DNA of 43,449 bases from Candidatus Nomurabacteria bacterium. Lineage in GTDB: Bacteria; Patescibacteriota; Minisyncoccia; Phycocordibacterales; UBA9973. Position numbers and translations under genes: made by a program. Where the stretch lies: NCBI GenBank assembly GCA_943350445.1, contig CALRAE010000007.1, forward strand, positions 1 to 43,449, in the 5' to 3' direction. The notes beneath the pieces were generated by a model. The model made no database searches, had not been told where the DNA came from, and saw only the letters and a program-made list of their open reading frames with translations. Of this stretch, positions 23,737 through 31,621 are shown piece by piece; position 1 is the stretch's first letter; each line of letters begins with the position of its first letter.

Positions 23737-24699
23737 TTACTTCGTATGTATTGATAAGTAAATATCTTCAAGTGCGCGTACACCGTCACCAGTAGCGATA
23801 TTGTTCTGATGGTATAAAACATCAGTGCAGTCCCCAGCTGCCCAGATGCCTTTAGTCTGAGTCTTTTGAGTCATCGGGTCTATTTTAATTCTGCCATATT
23901 CGTCGAGCGGGACGATATCTTTAGCAAAAGATGTATTTGGGATTTGTCCTATCTCCACAAAGACACCCGAAACATCCAGCTTGGTTTCTTTTTCTGTTAT
24001 TCTATCTTTATAAATCAAACCCTCTACAAATTTATCTCCCAGAATTTCTAAAATATCCACATTCTTAATTGCTTTCATTTTCGGATTTTTCAAGACTTTT
24101 TCAACAGTTATCTCATCTGCTCTAAATGTGTCGCTTCGGTGTAAAAGAGTGACGGATTTACAATAGGCGAGTAGTTGAGCTGCAGATTCAAATCCAGCAT
24201 TGCCTCCACCAGCCACTACCACATCCATGTCAGAGAAAAGGGGACCATCACAAGAAGCACAGTAGGTGAGGCCCTTGTGTTCTAGCCTATCTGCGCCCTT
24301 GGCTTCAAGTTTTCTACGACCACTACCTGTCGATATTAAAATTGTTTTTGTTTCGAATTCTAGACCTGACTCGGTTTTAACAACAAATAATTCCCTGTTC
24401 TTTACAATAGAGTTTACTTTTTCGCCTTCTTTAACAGCAAGAGTCGAGTCTGCATTTTCACCTTCTTTCTGAGTCTCACCACCCTTTGCATTTACCGTAA
24501 CGTGCTTCTTAAAACTTTCAGCAAGTCCATGACCAGAAATAGTCGGGCTACCGATCCAATTGTAAATAGTTTCAGACACGACAGATTGCCCGCCCCATTC
24601 GGCAGTTATGAAAAGCGTCTGCAATCTTTTACGAGCAGCATATACAGCGGCTGCACTACCTGCCGGCCCGCCTCCAATAATGATCAAATCGTAAGTCAT
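23737..24699 (-). CDS. trxB: Thioredoxin-disulfide reductase-like flavoprotein
   Basis: The protein has 320 residues from the ATG at 24699, which puts the FAD-binding IIIGGGPAGSAAAVYAARK at the N-terminus; upstream ATGs would add an unneeded tail. GGQSVVSETIYNWIG follows. The redox centre is YCASCDGPLF with CxxC. The NADPH-binding VVVAGGGNAGFESAAQLL and the C-terminal FAD motif GIWAAGDCTD are intact. The enzyme passes electrons from NADPH to thioredoxin. An unusual acidic insert rich in Gly, Glu and Lys (about residues 68-95) lies between the two FAD-domain parts. No thioredoxin gene is adjacent. It is convergent with the 106-residue gene. Confidence 0.93.
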   Translation of the reverse strand: MTYDLIIIGGGPAGSAAAVYAARKRLQTLFITAEWGGQSVVSETIYNWIGSPTISGHGLAESFKKHVTVNAKGGETQKEGENADSTLAVKEGEKVNSIVKNRELFVVKTESGLEFETKTILISTGSGRRKLEAKGADRLEHKGLTYCASCDGPLFSDMDVVVAGGGNAGFESAAQLLAYCKSVTLLHRSDTFRADEITVEKVLKNPKMKAIKNVDILEILGDKFVEGLIYKDRITEKETKLDVSGVFVEIGQIPNTSFAKDIVPLDEYGRIKIDPMTQKTQTKGIWAAGDCTDVLYHQNNIATGDGVRALEDIYLSIHTK

Positions 24700-24764
24700 T
24701 GCTCTAGTATACATTATTTCTAAAAGTTTCAAAATAACCCTATTTTATAGGTCCAAATAGCCTA

Positions 24765-24796
24765 TTGACTTTTAGTCCTAAATATGATAGTATAAT
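24765..24796 (+). promoter_or_regulatory. Candidate promoter for the 84-residue gene
   Basis: TTGACT (24765-24770) is followed by overlapping -10 choices (TAGTAT 24788-24793 at 17 nt; TATAAT 24791-24796 at 20 nt). The leader of about 130 nt has a small stem TGTAGC/GCTACA near 24835-24851 but no gene. Confidence 0.4.
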
Positions 24797-24929
24797 AAGT
24801 GAAGTGGGAACCTTGTCAGCAAAACGACATGATGGTGTAGCCAACGCTACATCGTTCATGCAGTCCGTTTCTGCTTAACTGCAGATTAACGTTTGACATA
24901 AAAAACTGGTAATCACATCTGTAAAGCCT

Positions 24930-25184
24930 ATGAAAAAGCCGAAATCGTTCAGATTCGAAGGCAGTTTCGAGCAGTATTGGGCAACGCACGGGAGTGTGTG
25001 GAAAAGATTCCTGATGCGTATGAGTAGGTGGGGTAAGAACTTCGACGAGTTCTTCGACAACATCCTCACGGTTCCCCAGGGGACCCCGTGGCAGATCGTC
25101 GGACAAGTGGTGCTGAAACTCACAGCTGTTGCTATAATGGCGGCGGGGATGTATATCTTCCTCGTTCTGGGTCTCGCGATGTAG
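24930..25184 (+). CDS. Orphan small membrane protein, 84 residues
   Basis: The N-terminal 55 residues are basic and aromatic (FRFEGSFEQYWATHGSVWKR, then RMSRWGKNFDEFFDNIL). One hydrophobic helix near 60-82 (VVLKLTAVAIMAAGMYIFLV) ends the protein. No family is recognised. A longer minus-strand frame covers the same bases, but the plus strand has the promoter and the downstream terminator and yields a sensible one-helix membrane protein. The GC-richer codon use resembles the neighbouring orphan genes. A dense set of hairpins follows the stop. Confidence 0.55.
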   Translation: MKKPKSFRFEGSFEQYWATHGSVWKRFLMRMSRWGKNFDEFFDNILTVPQGTPWQIVGQVVLKLTAVAIMAAGMYIFLVLGLAM

Positions 25185-25191
25185 GGTCATG

Positions 25192-25333
25192 ACTCTTGAG
25201 CTCTCCGCGCCAATACGGGCGCGGAGGCTCAGAGTTAAATAATTAAAATCTTGTCCAATCGGACAAGTACGAACCGCGAGGTTCGTCCAAGGCCTCGTGA
25301 AGAATTTTCTTCTCACGAGGTCTTTCTATTTTT
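25192..25333 (+). other. Cluster of four successive hairpins ending in a terminator
   Basis: (A) 25192-25235: 9-bp core CTCCGCGCC/GGCGCGGAG, extended by TGAGC/GCTCA and ACTC/GAGT with bulges. (B) 25251-25266: TTGTCC/GGACAA. (C) 25269-25286: 7-bp stem with a GCGA tetraloop. (D) 25293-25320: CCTCGTGA/TCACGAGG followed by a T-rich tract, so a rho-independent terminator. The stretch has no gene. It may be a structured 3' UTR or a separate small RNA of about 130 nt. Confidence 0.65.
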
Positions 25334-25411
25334 ATGTCAATTTTTTTGTTTGATTTTTATTATTTTTTGTGGTAAAAAGGCTTAAATGTCGGTTCTTCGA
25401 AAACTTAAACC

Positions 25412-25429
25412 GTACTCTCAGTAGAGTAC
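25412..25429 (+). other. Hairpin in leader of the 196-residue gene
   Basis: A perfect 7-bp stem GTACTCT/AGAGTAC around CAGT lies 27 nt before the ATG at 25456. A weak promoter (TTGATT 25350-25355, TAAAAA 25373-25378, 17-nt spacer) precedes it. No Shine-Dalgarno sequence is present. Confidence 0.45.
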
Positions 25430-25455
25430 ACAGCAGCGCCTAGCGCACAACACAA

Positions 25456-26046
25456 ATGACACAAAGACACGATGAAATCCTCGCCAAGATGTTTCGGGAC
25501 AAACTGCTCCCGTCTTGGATGATGAACTGGCTCAAAACCAGTGATGCGAGCTACTTCGACGTTTTCAATCAAGTCGAAGAACGACTATGGTTCTACTACT
25601 TCTTGCGGATCAAGAAGTGGATAGCTTGGACTGTGTTTGGTCTCAGTGTCTCAATCTACTTTGGGCACATAGTCTGGAGAGGTCCAGAAGGGCAAATTTA
25701 CCCCTCATTCATAGTGATAGCATTGATCTTCATGGTTTCATCGCTTGTGGTTGGGATAAAAATACATCAATCAAAGCCTCCTCCTGCGAAAGCTTGGGAT
25801 GAGCTTACGGCTGACCTCAGTCTTTTCCTCGAGACAGTCCATGGACCAGAATGGATTGTCCTTTTGTACGACTTACAACCAGAGGTTTTTGACCTGGAAA
25901 TTCTCGAAGGAGAAGTGGATCAGACACTTCTTGGTTTGGCGGAGAATGTGTTAGCCCCGCAGACTCCATTAAATGGTCCAGAAGCCGTGATCTTTCTCCA
26001 AATGCGTGAACTTGCCGATAAATTCTCGCTGGTTACTCAGGGTTAA
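25456..26046 (+). CDS. Orphan two-helix membrane protein, 196 residues
   Basis: The N-terminal cytoplasmic part (1-50) has MFRDKLLPSWMMNWLK and VEERLWFYYFLRIKKW. Two hydrophobic helices follow near 52-70 (IAWTVFGLSVSIYFGHIVW) and 80-98 (YPSFIVIALIFMVSSLVVGI). An acidic soluble C-terminal domain (about 105-196) completes it. No family is recognised. It shares GC-richer codon use, a structured leader and a strong terminator with the two upstream orphans, so the three may have arrived together or belong to one system. The start at 25456 is the first ATG after the leader hairpin. Confidence 0.65.
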   Translation: MTQRHDEILAKMFRDKLLPSWMMNWLKTSDASYFDVFNQVEERLWFYYFLRIKKWIAWTVFGLSVSIYFGHIVWRGPEGQIYPSFIVIALIFMVSSLVVGIKIHQSKPPPAKAWDELTADLSLFLETVHGPEWIVLLYDLQPEVFDLEILEGEVDQTLLGLAENVLAPQTPLNGPEAVIFLQMRELADKFSLVTQG

Positions 26047-26059
26047 TTCATGACCCGAG

Positions 26060-26155
26060 TAGCTGAGAGGCTAGCATCTTGTGCCTCAACAGGCTGAACG
26101 CCTGATCAATCTTACACAAGAAAACCCCGACTACAGTCGGGGCATTCTTTTTTTA
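26060..26155 (+). terminator. Structured 3' region and rho-independent terminator
   Basis: TAGC/GCTA (26060-26063 with 26070-26073) is followed by an outer stem TCTTGTG/CACAAGA (26077-26083 with 26115-26121) enclosing CAGGC/GCCTG (26090-26094 with 26100-26104). The terminator itself is a GC-rich 7-bp stem (26125-26131 with 26136-26142) followed by CATT and T7. It separates the orphan gene from the convergent ftsZ. Confidence 0.8.
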
Positions 26156-26178
26156 TAATAAAACTTCTAGATTTTTCT

Positions 26179-27396
26179 TTATTTCTTATTACGTCTTAGA
26201 AAAGCTGGAACAGCGCTCCAGTCATCATTGTCATCTTCAATAACTATATCTTTGATAGGTTCCGACTTCTTTATGGTATCCAGCTTTTTCATAAAGTCGT
26301 TATTGTTTACGTTGCTTAAATTTGTACTTTTTACACTATTGATACTATTATTTATTTCTTTTTTGATTGCAGAAGGGTTTTCGTCTTTCACAAGTGTCTG
26401 TCCCGTATTTGAATTACTAAAAAGTGTCTTGCGGGGCATGTCGGTAGGGAAGTTGGTGGCAATAACTGTAACTTTTAATTCTCCCTTTTTTAATTTCTCA
26501 TCACGAATCGTTCCGAAAATTACTTTTGCATCTTTGTCGATAGACTCTGTGATTATTTTTGCTGCTTCTTGTATTTCATGGATAGTTAAATCATCACCTC
26601 CAGAAATGGCGAATAGGACTCCTTTTGCCCCATGAATAGAAACTTCAAGGAGGGGAGAGTTGATGGCTGCGATAGCTGCTTTCTCTGCGCGTTTTTCACC
26701 TGATCCAATACCGATACCCATCAGCGCACTACCAGCGTCTCGCATGACGGCTTTTATGTCTGCGAAGTCTACATTGATGACACCAGGGGTGGTAATAAGG
26801 TCTGAGATGCCCTCGACTGCTTGCCGGAGGACATTGTCTGCACTAGCAAAAGCGTCCTTAAAGTTCGTATTTTTATCAGCTAATTGGAGAAGTTTGTCGT
26901 TTGGGATGACGATGATAGCATCTACTTCTTTAGATAATTCTTCGATTCCTTTTTCAGCAATTTTCATTCGGTGATTACCTTCGAAGAAGAAAGGCTTGGT
27001 GGTGACAGCGACGGTGAGTATGCCTTGTTCTCTAGCTGCGCGAGCGACGATCGGGGCTGCACCTGTGCCAGTGCCTCCACCCATTCCACAAGCGATGAAG
27101 ACCATGTCTGCACCTTTGATGACATCTTGAATTTCAGATTTAGTTTCTTCAGCTGCCTTCTTTCCAACTTCTGGATCCATGCCAGCGCCGAGACCCTTAG
27201 TTAAATTTTTTCCAATGTGAATTTTTTTATCAGCTAGAGAGTGGTGTAAGTCTTGCGTGTCAGTGTTCATGCAGATAAAAGAAACTCCCTTAACCTTAGA
27301 ATTTATCATGTGGTTGATCGCATTTTTACCTGATCCACCTACTCCGATCACCATAATACGAGCGAAAGTCTCTATCTCTTCATTTATTTTTGGCAT
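26179..27396 (-). CDS. ftsZ: Cell division GTPase FtsZ
   Basis: The 405-residue tubulin homologue polymerises into the Z ring. [16 protein letters not shown] (about 15-30) is the nucleotide-binding start. The tubulin signature [12 protein letters not shown] lies near 105-116, [11 protein letters not shown] near 208 and the T7 region is intact. After a Ser/Asn-rich linker (about 320-385) the chain ends with the conserved tail [13 protein letters not shown], the peptide that binds FtsA. It lies downstream of ftsA on the same strand across a 176-nt gap with hairpins. The usual ftsQ and murC are not adjacent. Confidence 0.97.
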   Translation of the reverse strand: MPKINEEIETFARIMVIGVGGSGKNAINHMINSKVKGVSFICMNTDTQDLHHSLADKKIHIGKNLTKGLGAGMDPEVGKKAAEETKSEIQDVIKGADMVFIACGMGGGTGTGAAPIVARAAREQGILTVAVTTKPFFFEGNHRMKIAEKGIEELSKEVDAIIVIPNDKLLQLADKNTNFKDAFASADNVLRQAVEGISDLITTPGVINVDFADIKAVMRDAGSALMGIGIGSGEKRAEKAAIAAINSPLLEVSIHGAKGVLFAISGGDDLTIHEIQEAAKIITESIDKDAKVIFGTIRDEKLKKGELKVTVIATNFPTDMPRKTLFSNSNTGQTLVKDENPSAIKKEINNSINSVKSTNLSNVNNNDFMKKLDTIKKSEPIKDIVIEDDNDDWSAVPAFLRRNKK

Positions 27397-27572
27397 AATG
27401 ATAATTTCGTTAAATTAATCCCTCGACTGCGCTCGGGATCCCGAATTAATGCTCGGGACTTATATAAAAGCATACTACCACCGAAGAGAAAAAAAGCAAA
27501 TTCGCCAAAATAGGGGTTAGCTTTTAGCTGATAGCTTATATGTTGCTAAGAGCTAAAAACTATTAGCTATTT
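27397..27572. other. ftsA-ftsZ intergenic region with palindrome and AGCT-rich repeats
   Basis: A 12-bp perfect palindrome is at 27433-27444. The word GCTCGGGA occurs twice (27431-27438 and 27451-27458). An imperfect inverted repeat made of AGCTTTTAGCT/AGCTAAAAACT-type words lies near 27516-27570. No coding sequence is seen. It may attenuate or insulate ftsZ expression, or be one of the small intergenic repeats common in these genomes. Confidence 0.4.
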
Positions 27573-28736
27573 CTAAGGCATCAGCTGTTTTACGCTTGAT
27601 TTTATGGCATTTTTAAGGTCATTAAATAGGTTTCTGAGTGTGCCTCCTGAGTAACCACTACTATCTCTACCGGAGATTACTAAACCAAGAGCAGTGAACC
27701 AGCATGAATCACGGAGTTTGGTTTTGGAATTTCCGAAAACTTCACTGGTGCCGATACTAGAGGGGAGTTTAAGGACAGACCTAGATAATTCTTCAAGGCC
27801 TAAAATATTTGCACCCCCACCGACGAACACAATACCCGCAGGTAGAAGTTCGTTGCGTTTTATTTTCTTTAAATGATTCTCTATTGATTCAAAAATATCA
27901 TAAAGTCGAGCTTCAATAATTTCATCCAGTTTTTTCTTGGAAAAATCTTCATTAACGCCTTCTTGTTTGAAGCGCTCTGCCACCTCGAGAGGAATTTTTA
28001 ATCCGAGAGCAATGTCGTTTGTAATATCAGATGACCCAATCGAAAAGCTATGAATGGATATCGGTGTTCCATTTTCAAAAACGGAAATAGAAGTAGTCTG
28101 GTGTCCGATGTTCACTAATGCCACTCCGACTATTTTTTGTCTTTCAGATAGTGCGATCTGTGTGATGGCCATAGGGGAGGCAATGGCGTCTATGGTTTCT
28201 ACTCCAGCAGCAGCCAAGACAGATATTAAATCCTCTAAATGCTTCATAGAATAGGTAATAAATAGGGCTTTTGCCTCAAGTTTAGTGCCACGCATGCCTT
28301 CTGGGTTGCCCAACACCTCTTTACCGTCGAGTCTATAAGAGAGAGGGAAAGTCTGAATGATTTTTTTGTTATTTAAATTTAAATTATCTTCACAATCCTG
28401 TAAAGCTTTACTGGTGTCTAGATTTGTCACTTCACCATCTGCTTTTGAAATAATTGTAGAACCAGAACTTGTCTCTCCACGTAGACTCACACCACCGACA
28501 GAAACAAAAGCGCGTTTTATTTCTATACCTGAAGAATTTTGTGCCGTTTCGATGGCGTTTTTTACAGAAGTTAAAAGAGCATCTCCATCTACTACATATC
28601 CATGTCGGAGCCCGATAGTCTCACTCTCGCCAACGCCAATAATTTTAGGATTTTTTTCTCCTTTGATGAACTCTCCCACTACGACTCTTGTCGTTCCTGA
28701 CCCCACGTCTATTCCGACTGTTATATTTCTTATCAT
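27573..28736 (-). CDS. ftsA: Cell division protein FtsA
   Basis: The 387-residue actin-like ATPase tethers FtsZ to the membrane. The N-terminal TVGIDVGSGTTRVVVGEF is the phosphate-1 motif, so the ATG at 28736 is right. SHS2-domain sequence follows (about 85-165), then ALVNIGHQTTSISVFENGTP (phosphate-2, about 205) and GIVFVGGGANILGLEEL (adenosine motif, about 300). The C-terminus after a Gly/Ser linker ends in an amphipathic segment, LRNLFNDLKNAIKSSVKQLM, the likely membrane-targeting helix. The gene start overlaps the 3' end of ybeY by 92 nt in another frame. Confidence 0.95.
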   Translation of the reverse strand: MIRNITVGIDVGSGTTRVVVGEFIKGEKNPKIIGVGESETIGLRHGYVVDGDALLTSVKNAIETAQNSSGIEIKRAFVSVGGVSLRGETSSGSTIISKADGEVTNLDTSKALQDCEDNLNLNNKKIIQTFPLSYRLDGKEVLGNPEGMRGTKLEAKALFITYSMKHLEDLISVLAAAGVETIDAIASPMAITQIALSERQKIVGVALVNIGHQTTSISVFENGTPISIHSFSIGSSDITNDIALGLKIPLEVAERFKQEGVNEDFSKKKLDEIIEARLYDIFESIENHLKKIKRNELLPAGIVFVGGGANILGLEELSRSVLKLPSSIGTSEVFGNSKTKLRDSCWFTALGLVISGRDSSGYSGGTLRNLFNDLKNAIKSSVKQLMP

Positions 28737-29097
28737 ATTTTGCTTCTGCTCTCTCCATTGTACTACTATGTTCGTGACCTTTCAAATGAAGCATTCCGTG
28801 GATAACTAAGAAGCACAAGAACTGACTGAAATTTTTGGAAAAATCTTTCGCTTCTCTTTTAATCACAGCCGGACACAAGACAAGCTCACCTTCATTTTTA
28901 CGCAAAGAAAAAGACAAGACATTTGTCGACTTATCTTTTTGTCTATATGTTTTATTTATTCTTCTAGATTCTTTTTCTTCTAAAAAAGCGATAGAGAGAA
29001 AATAATTTTTCCCTAATATATCATCTCTCAACTCTAAAAATGGCAAGGTGGGTATCTTGCTCTTTGTTTTATTTATTAGAGAAAGGTTCTCCTCCAT
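28645..29097 (-). CDS. ybeY: Endoribonuclease YbeY, with a basic tail
   Basis: The 150-residue protein includes the metal-binding motif IHGMLHLKGHEHS (about 99-111), the H-G-x-L-H-L-x-G-H/Y-D/E-H signature of YbeY. YbeY is a metal-dependent RNase of 16S rRNA 3' maturation and quality control. An N-terminal domain with KYTYRQKDKSTNVLSF-like strands precedes it. The family normally ends soon after the motif. Here an extra 30 or so residues rich in Arg, Lys and Ser read into the ftsA start in a different frame. This may be genuine overlap or a lost stop. It lies 3 nt after rpsU. Confidence 0.88.
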   Translation of the reverse strand: MEENLSLINKTKSKIPTLPFLELRDDILGKNYFLSIAFLEEKESRRINKTYRQKDKSTNVLSFSLRKNEGELVLCPAVIKREAKDFSKNFSQFLCFLVIHGMLHLKGHEHSSTMERAEAKYDKKYNSRNRRGVRNDKSRSGRVHQRRKKS

Positions 29098-29100
29098 AGA

Positions 29101-29334
29101 CTACTTAGTTACCATTTTGCCGAGTTTTTTCAAGTGTTCAATCTCAACTCTGCGGGCCATTCTCTTTAAGGCACTCTTTTTTACTTTAAGTTTTGACTCT
29201 TTGCGTTCGTTGTAGCGAGCACCTTTGACTTTACGAATTATGCCTGACTCTTGGATTCTGCGTGAAAAGCGACGCAAAATACTTGAATTGTTTTCGTTTG
29301 GGTTTTTTCTCACTTCTATTACTGTGTTTGCCAT
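29101..29334 (-). CDS. rpsU: Ribosomal protein bS21
   Basis: The 77-residue frame uses the ATG at 29334; an upstream start at 29352 adds six residues without support. It carries TVIEVRKNPNENNSSILRRF, an R-R-I-Q-E-S-G segment, and a basic C-terminal tail KVKKSALKRMARRVEIEHLK. bS21 sits at the 30S platform near the anti-Shine-Dalgarno end and aids initiation. It is a little longer than the usual 58-71 residues. It shares a divergent promoter region with greA and is followed within 3 nt by ybeY. Confidence 0.9.
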   Translation of the reverse strand: MANTVIEVRKNPNENNSSILRRFSRRIQESGIIRKVKGARYNERKESKLKVKKSALKRMARRVEIEHLKKLGKMVTK

Positions 29335-29344
29335 ATGGAGATAG

Positions 29345-29385
29345 ACTATCATATTATTGACTCTTTTGTCAAAAAAAGATAATAT
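29345..29385. promoter_or_regulatory. Interlocked divergent promoters of rpsU and greA
   Basis: Plus strand: TTGACT (29357-29362), 17 nt, TAATAT (29380-29385), then 7 nt to the greA ATG. Minus strand: TTGACA (29372-29367), 16 nt, GATAGT (29350-29345), then 10 nt to the rpsU ATG. The two -35 boxes face each other as the inverted repeat TTGAC-N6-GTCAA (29357-29372), so two polymerases cannot bind at once. Confidence 0.65.
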
Positions 29386-29392
29386 AACTTCT

Positions 29393-29860
29393 ATGGATCA
29401 ATCAGCTAATTACATAACTGAAGAAAAAAAGAAAGCCTTGGAGGCCGAGATGGAAGACTTAAAAGGCCCTAAAAGGAAGGAAATTCTGGTTACTTTAGAA
29501 TATGCAAAATCCTTGGGTGATTTGGGTGAAAACGCTGAATATCATCAAGCTCGCGAAGATCAGGCTAAACTCGAAGAGCGTATCAAACACATAGAGCAGA
29601 TCCTACAATCTTCACAGATTTTCAGGAGACACAGCGGAGATATTGTGGAAGTTGGTTCTAAGGTTGTGGTTCAAAAAGAAGGGTCCAAAGAAGAGAAGAC
29701 TTATGTAATTGTTGGCTCTGAAGAAGCTGATATGGTTGCGGGTAAAATTTCCAATAAGTCTCCGTTTGGCGAGTCTCTCTTTGGTAAGAAGAAAGGGGCG
29801 ATTTTTTCTGTGAAGACTCCATCCGGAGTAGTGAATTATAAAATAATCAGTGTTTCTTAA
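29393..29860 (+). CDS. greA: Transcription elongation factor GreA
   Basis: The protein has 155 residues. The N-terminal coiled coil (about 5-75) contains LEAEMEDLKGPKRKEI and the signature LGDLGENAEYHQAREDQ with the acidic tip residues that stimulate RNA cleavage by stalled polymerase. The C-terminal FKBP-like domain holds VGSKVVVQ, a VGSEEAD turn, GKISNKSPFGESLFGKKKG and VKTPSGVVNYKI, typical of GreA. The ATG at 29393 is chosen over an in-frame start at 29357 because that one lies inside the -35 box. The ATG is 7 nt from the -10 box. lysS follows after 32 nt. Confidence 0.95.
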   Translation: MDQSANYITEEKKKALEAEMEDLKGPKRKEILVTLEYAKSLGDLGENAEYHQAREDQAKLEERIKHIEQILQSSQIFRRHSGDIVEVGSKVVVQKEGSKEEKTYVIVGSEEADMVAGKISNKSPFGESLFGKKKGAIFSVKTPSGVVNYKIISVS

Positions 29861-29892
29861 TTTGATTTAATCTTACGCTATTGCGTATAAAA

Positions 29893-31389
29893 ATGTCTTC
29901 TATTGATGAAATTAGAGATGCCAGAATAAAAAAGCTTGAGCTCCTACGGAGTAAAGGTATAAACCCGTACCCAGCAGAGTCAAAGAGAGAGATTTCCTTA
30001 AAAGAAGCGATCGAAAATTTCGAAAATCTAGAAAAAAGCAAGGAAGTAAAATGGATTTCTGGACGTATTATGTCTATTCGTGGGCAAGGGGCTATTATTT
30101 TTATAACTTTAAATGACGGCACGGCTACTTTTCAAGGGCTACTTAAAAAAGATATTTTGGGTGATGAAAAACTAGGATTTTTTAGTGAAGTTGTAGACAT
30201 TGGAGACTTTATAGAGATTCAAGGAAGCTTTTTTACGACAAAAAGAGGGGAGAAAACACTAGAAGCAAAAGATTGGAGGATGCTTTCAAAGAGCCTGAGA
30301 CCACTGCCAGAAAAGTGGCATGGACTGGTAGATGTTGAAGAAAGATTTCGCAAAAGATATTTAGATATTTTAATGAATCCGGAGATTAAGGATCTTTTTG
30401 AAAAGAAGGCGAAATTTTGGAATACCATTCGAGAATATTTGATTTCTAAAAATTTTCTAGAAGTAGAAACTCCAGTTATTGAAAATATTACTGGTGGAGC
30501 TGATGCACGGCCGTTTATAACACATCATAATGCTCTAGATATACAAGTATATATGAGAATTTCTGCTGGTGAACTATGGCAGAAAAAGCTTTTAGTTGCT
30601 GGTTTTCCTCGTACTTTTGAGATAGGGCGTATTTTTAGAAATGAAGGTATTTCAAATGAGCACTTGCAAGACTACACCCAGCTAGAATATTATATGGCAT
30701 ATGCAGACTATGAGACCGGCATGGAGATGACTAAAGAATTATATAAATTAATTGGCGAAAAAGTTTTTAGTACAACTAAATTTAAAATAAAAGAATTTGA
30801 AGTTGATTTGGCTAAAGAATGGGAGATTTATGATTTTAGTAAGATGATAAAAGAGAAATTCGGATTAGATCCTATTACAGAAATTTATTCTAAAACTGAC
30901 AAAAGAGTAACCCTGGGTGATTTAAAAGAAATTTGTAAAAAAGCTAGTATTGATTATGACCACGATGATTTAAATATCACTCGTGCCGTAGATAATCTTT
31001 GGAAGGTTCTTCGGAAAGAGATTGCAGGTCCAGGATTCTTAATTAATATCCCTGTCTATTTAGAGTCTTTAGCGAAAAGAAATAGAAAAAATGAAAAGAC
31101 GGTTGAAAGATTTCAGGTTATTCTCGCAGGTAGTGAAATGGGCAAGGGTTTTAGTGAGCTGAATGATCCTATAGATCAACGTGGAAGGTTTATGGAACAG
31201 CAAGCACTGCGTGATAGAGGGGATGATGAAGCTCAAATGGCAGATATGGAATTTGTAGAAGCACTTGAGTACGCTATGCCTCCAGCGTTTGGCTTCGGAC
31301 TCTCTGAGAGACTCTTTAGTTTTCTAATGGATAAATCAGTACGTGAGACTCAGCTGTTTCCATTAATGAGACCAGAAGAAAAAAAATAA
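29893..31389 (+). CDS. lysS: Lysyl-tRNA synthetase, class II
   Basis: The protein has 498 residues from the ATG at 29893; an upstream in-frame TTG adds only four residues. An N-terminal OB fold for anticodon binding (about 55-145) includes SGRIMSIRGQGAIIFITL. The catalytic domain has VEERFRKRYLDIL, ETPVIENITGGADARPFITH (motif 1 region), GRIFRNEGISNEHLQDYTQL (motif 2) and the closing GFGLSERLFSFLMDKSVRET (motif 3, with S-E-R where many LysRS have D-R). It charges tRNA-Lys. It is cotranscribed with greA and followed by a strong terminator. Confidence 0.96.
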   Translation: MSSIDEIRDARIKKLELLRSKGINPYPAESKREISLKEAIENFENLEKSKEVKWISGRIMSIRGQGAIIFITLNDGTATFQGLLKKDILGDEKLGFFSEVVDIGDFIEIQGSFFTTKRGEKTLEAKDWRMLSKSLRPLPEKWHGLVDVEERFRKRYLDILMNPEIKDLFEKKAKFWNTIREYLISKNFLEVETPVIENITGGADARPFITHHNALDIQVYMRISAGELWQKKLLVAGFPRTFEIGRIFRNEGISNEHLQDYTQLEYYMAYADYETGMEMTKELYKLIGEKVFSTTKFKIKEFEVDLAKEWEIYDFSKMIKEKFGLDPITEIYSKTDKRVTLGDLKEICKKASIDYDHDDLNITRAVDNLWKVLRKEIAGPGFLINIPVYLESLAKRNRKNEKTVERFQVILAGSEMGKGFSELNDPIDQRGRFMEQQALRDRGDDEAQMADMEFVEALEYAMPPAFGFGLSERLFSFLMDKSVRETQLFPLMRPEEKK

Positions 31390-31408
31390 AAACGTCCTAT
31401 AAATAACG

Positions 31409-31440
31409 ACACCTCAGAATTTCTGAGGTGTTTTTATTTT
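31409..31440 (+). terminator. Rho-independent terminator after lysS
   Basis: A perfect 9-bp stem (31409-31417 with 31423-31431), a 5-nt loop and a T-rich tail (31431-31440) follow the lysS stop by 20 nt. Confidence 0.9.
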
Positions 31441-31604
31441 GGCGCGATTGCGCCGATATTTGGAGGACCCCCACCAACCTGCCTGCTGAAGCCAGCAGTT
31501 GGAACAAGTGGTGGGAGTGGTCGAATGGTCAGTTCGACTTATTTTTAATTATAAAACTTTTTAATCAAAAAGTCATTTTAAAATAAGCCCCGAATGCATA
31601 ATAG
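31441..31604. other. Structured noncoding region between lysS and mraZ
   Basis: Four hairpins occur in a row: GGCGC/GCGCC with GATT loop (31441-31454); a larger structure with CCCACC/GGTGGG (31470-31475 with 31510-31515) enclosing CTGCTG/CAGCAG (31483-31488 with 31493-31498); TCGAA/TTCGA (31521-31537); and ACTTTTT/AAAAAGT (31556-31573). No coding frame is convincing. It may hold a small RNA or a repeat unit inserted upstream of the mra promoter. Confidence 0.5.
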
Positions 31605-31613
31605 TTATCCACA
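31605..31613 (+). promoter_or_regulatory. DnaA-box consensus upstream of mraZ
   Basis: TTATCCACA at 31605-31613 is a perfect match to the high-affinity DnaA box. It lies 9 nt before the mra -35 box. A second perfect copy is at 36409-36417, just after murF. Confidence 0.45.
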
Positions 31614-31621
31614 GTTGGGGC

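Noticed and set aside
24816-25316. A 166-residue minus-strand frame
   Set aside because: It runs through the hairpin cluster and opposes a plus-strand unit with promoter and terminator. It has no recognisable domain.
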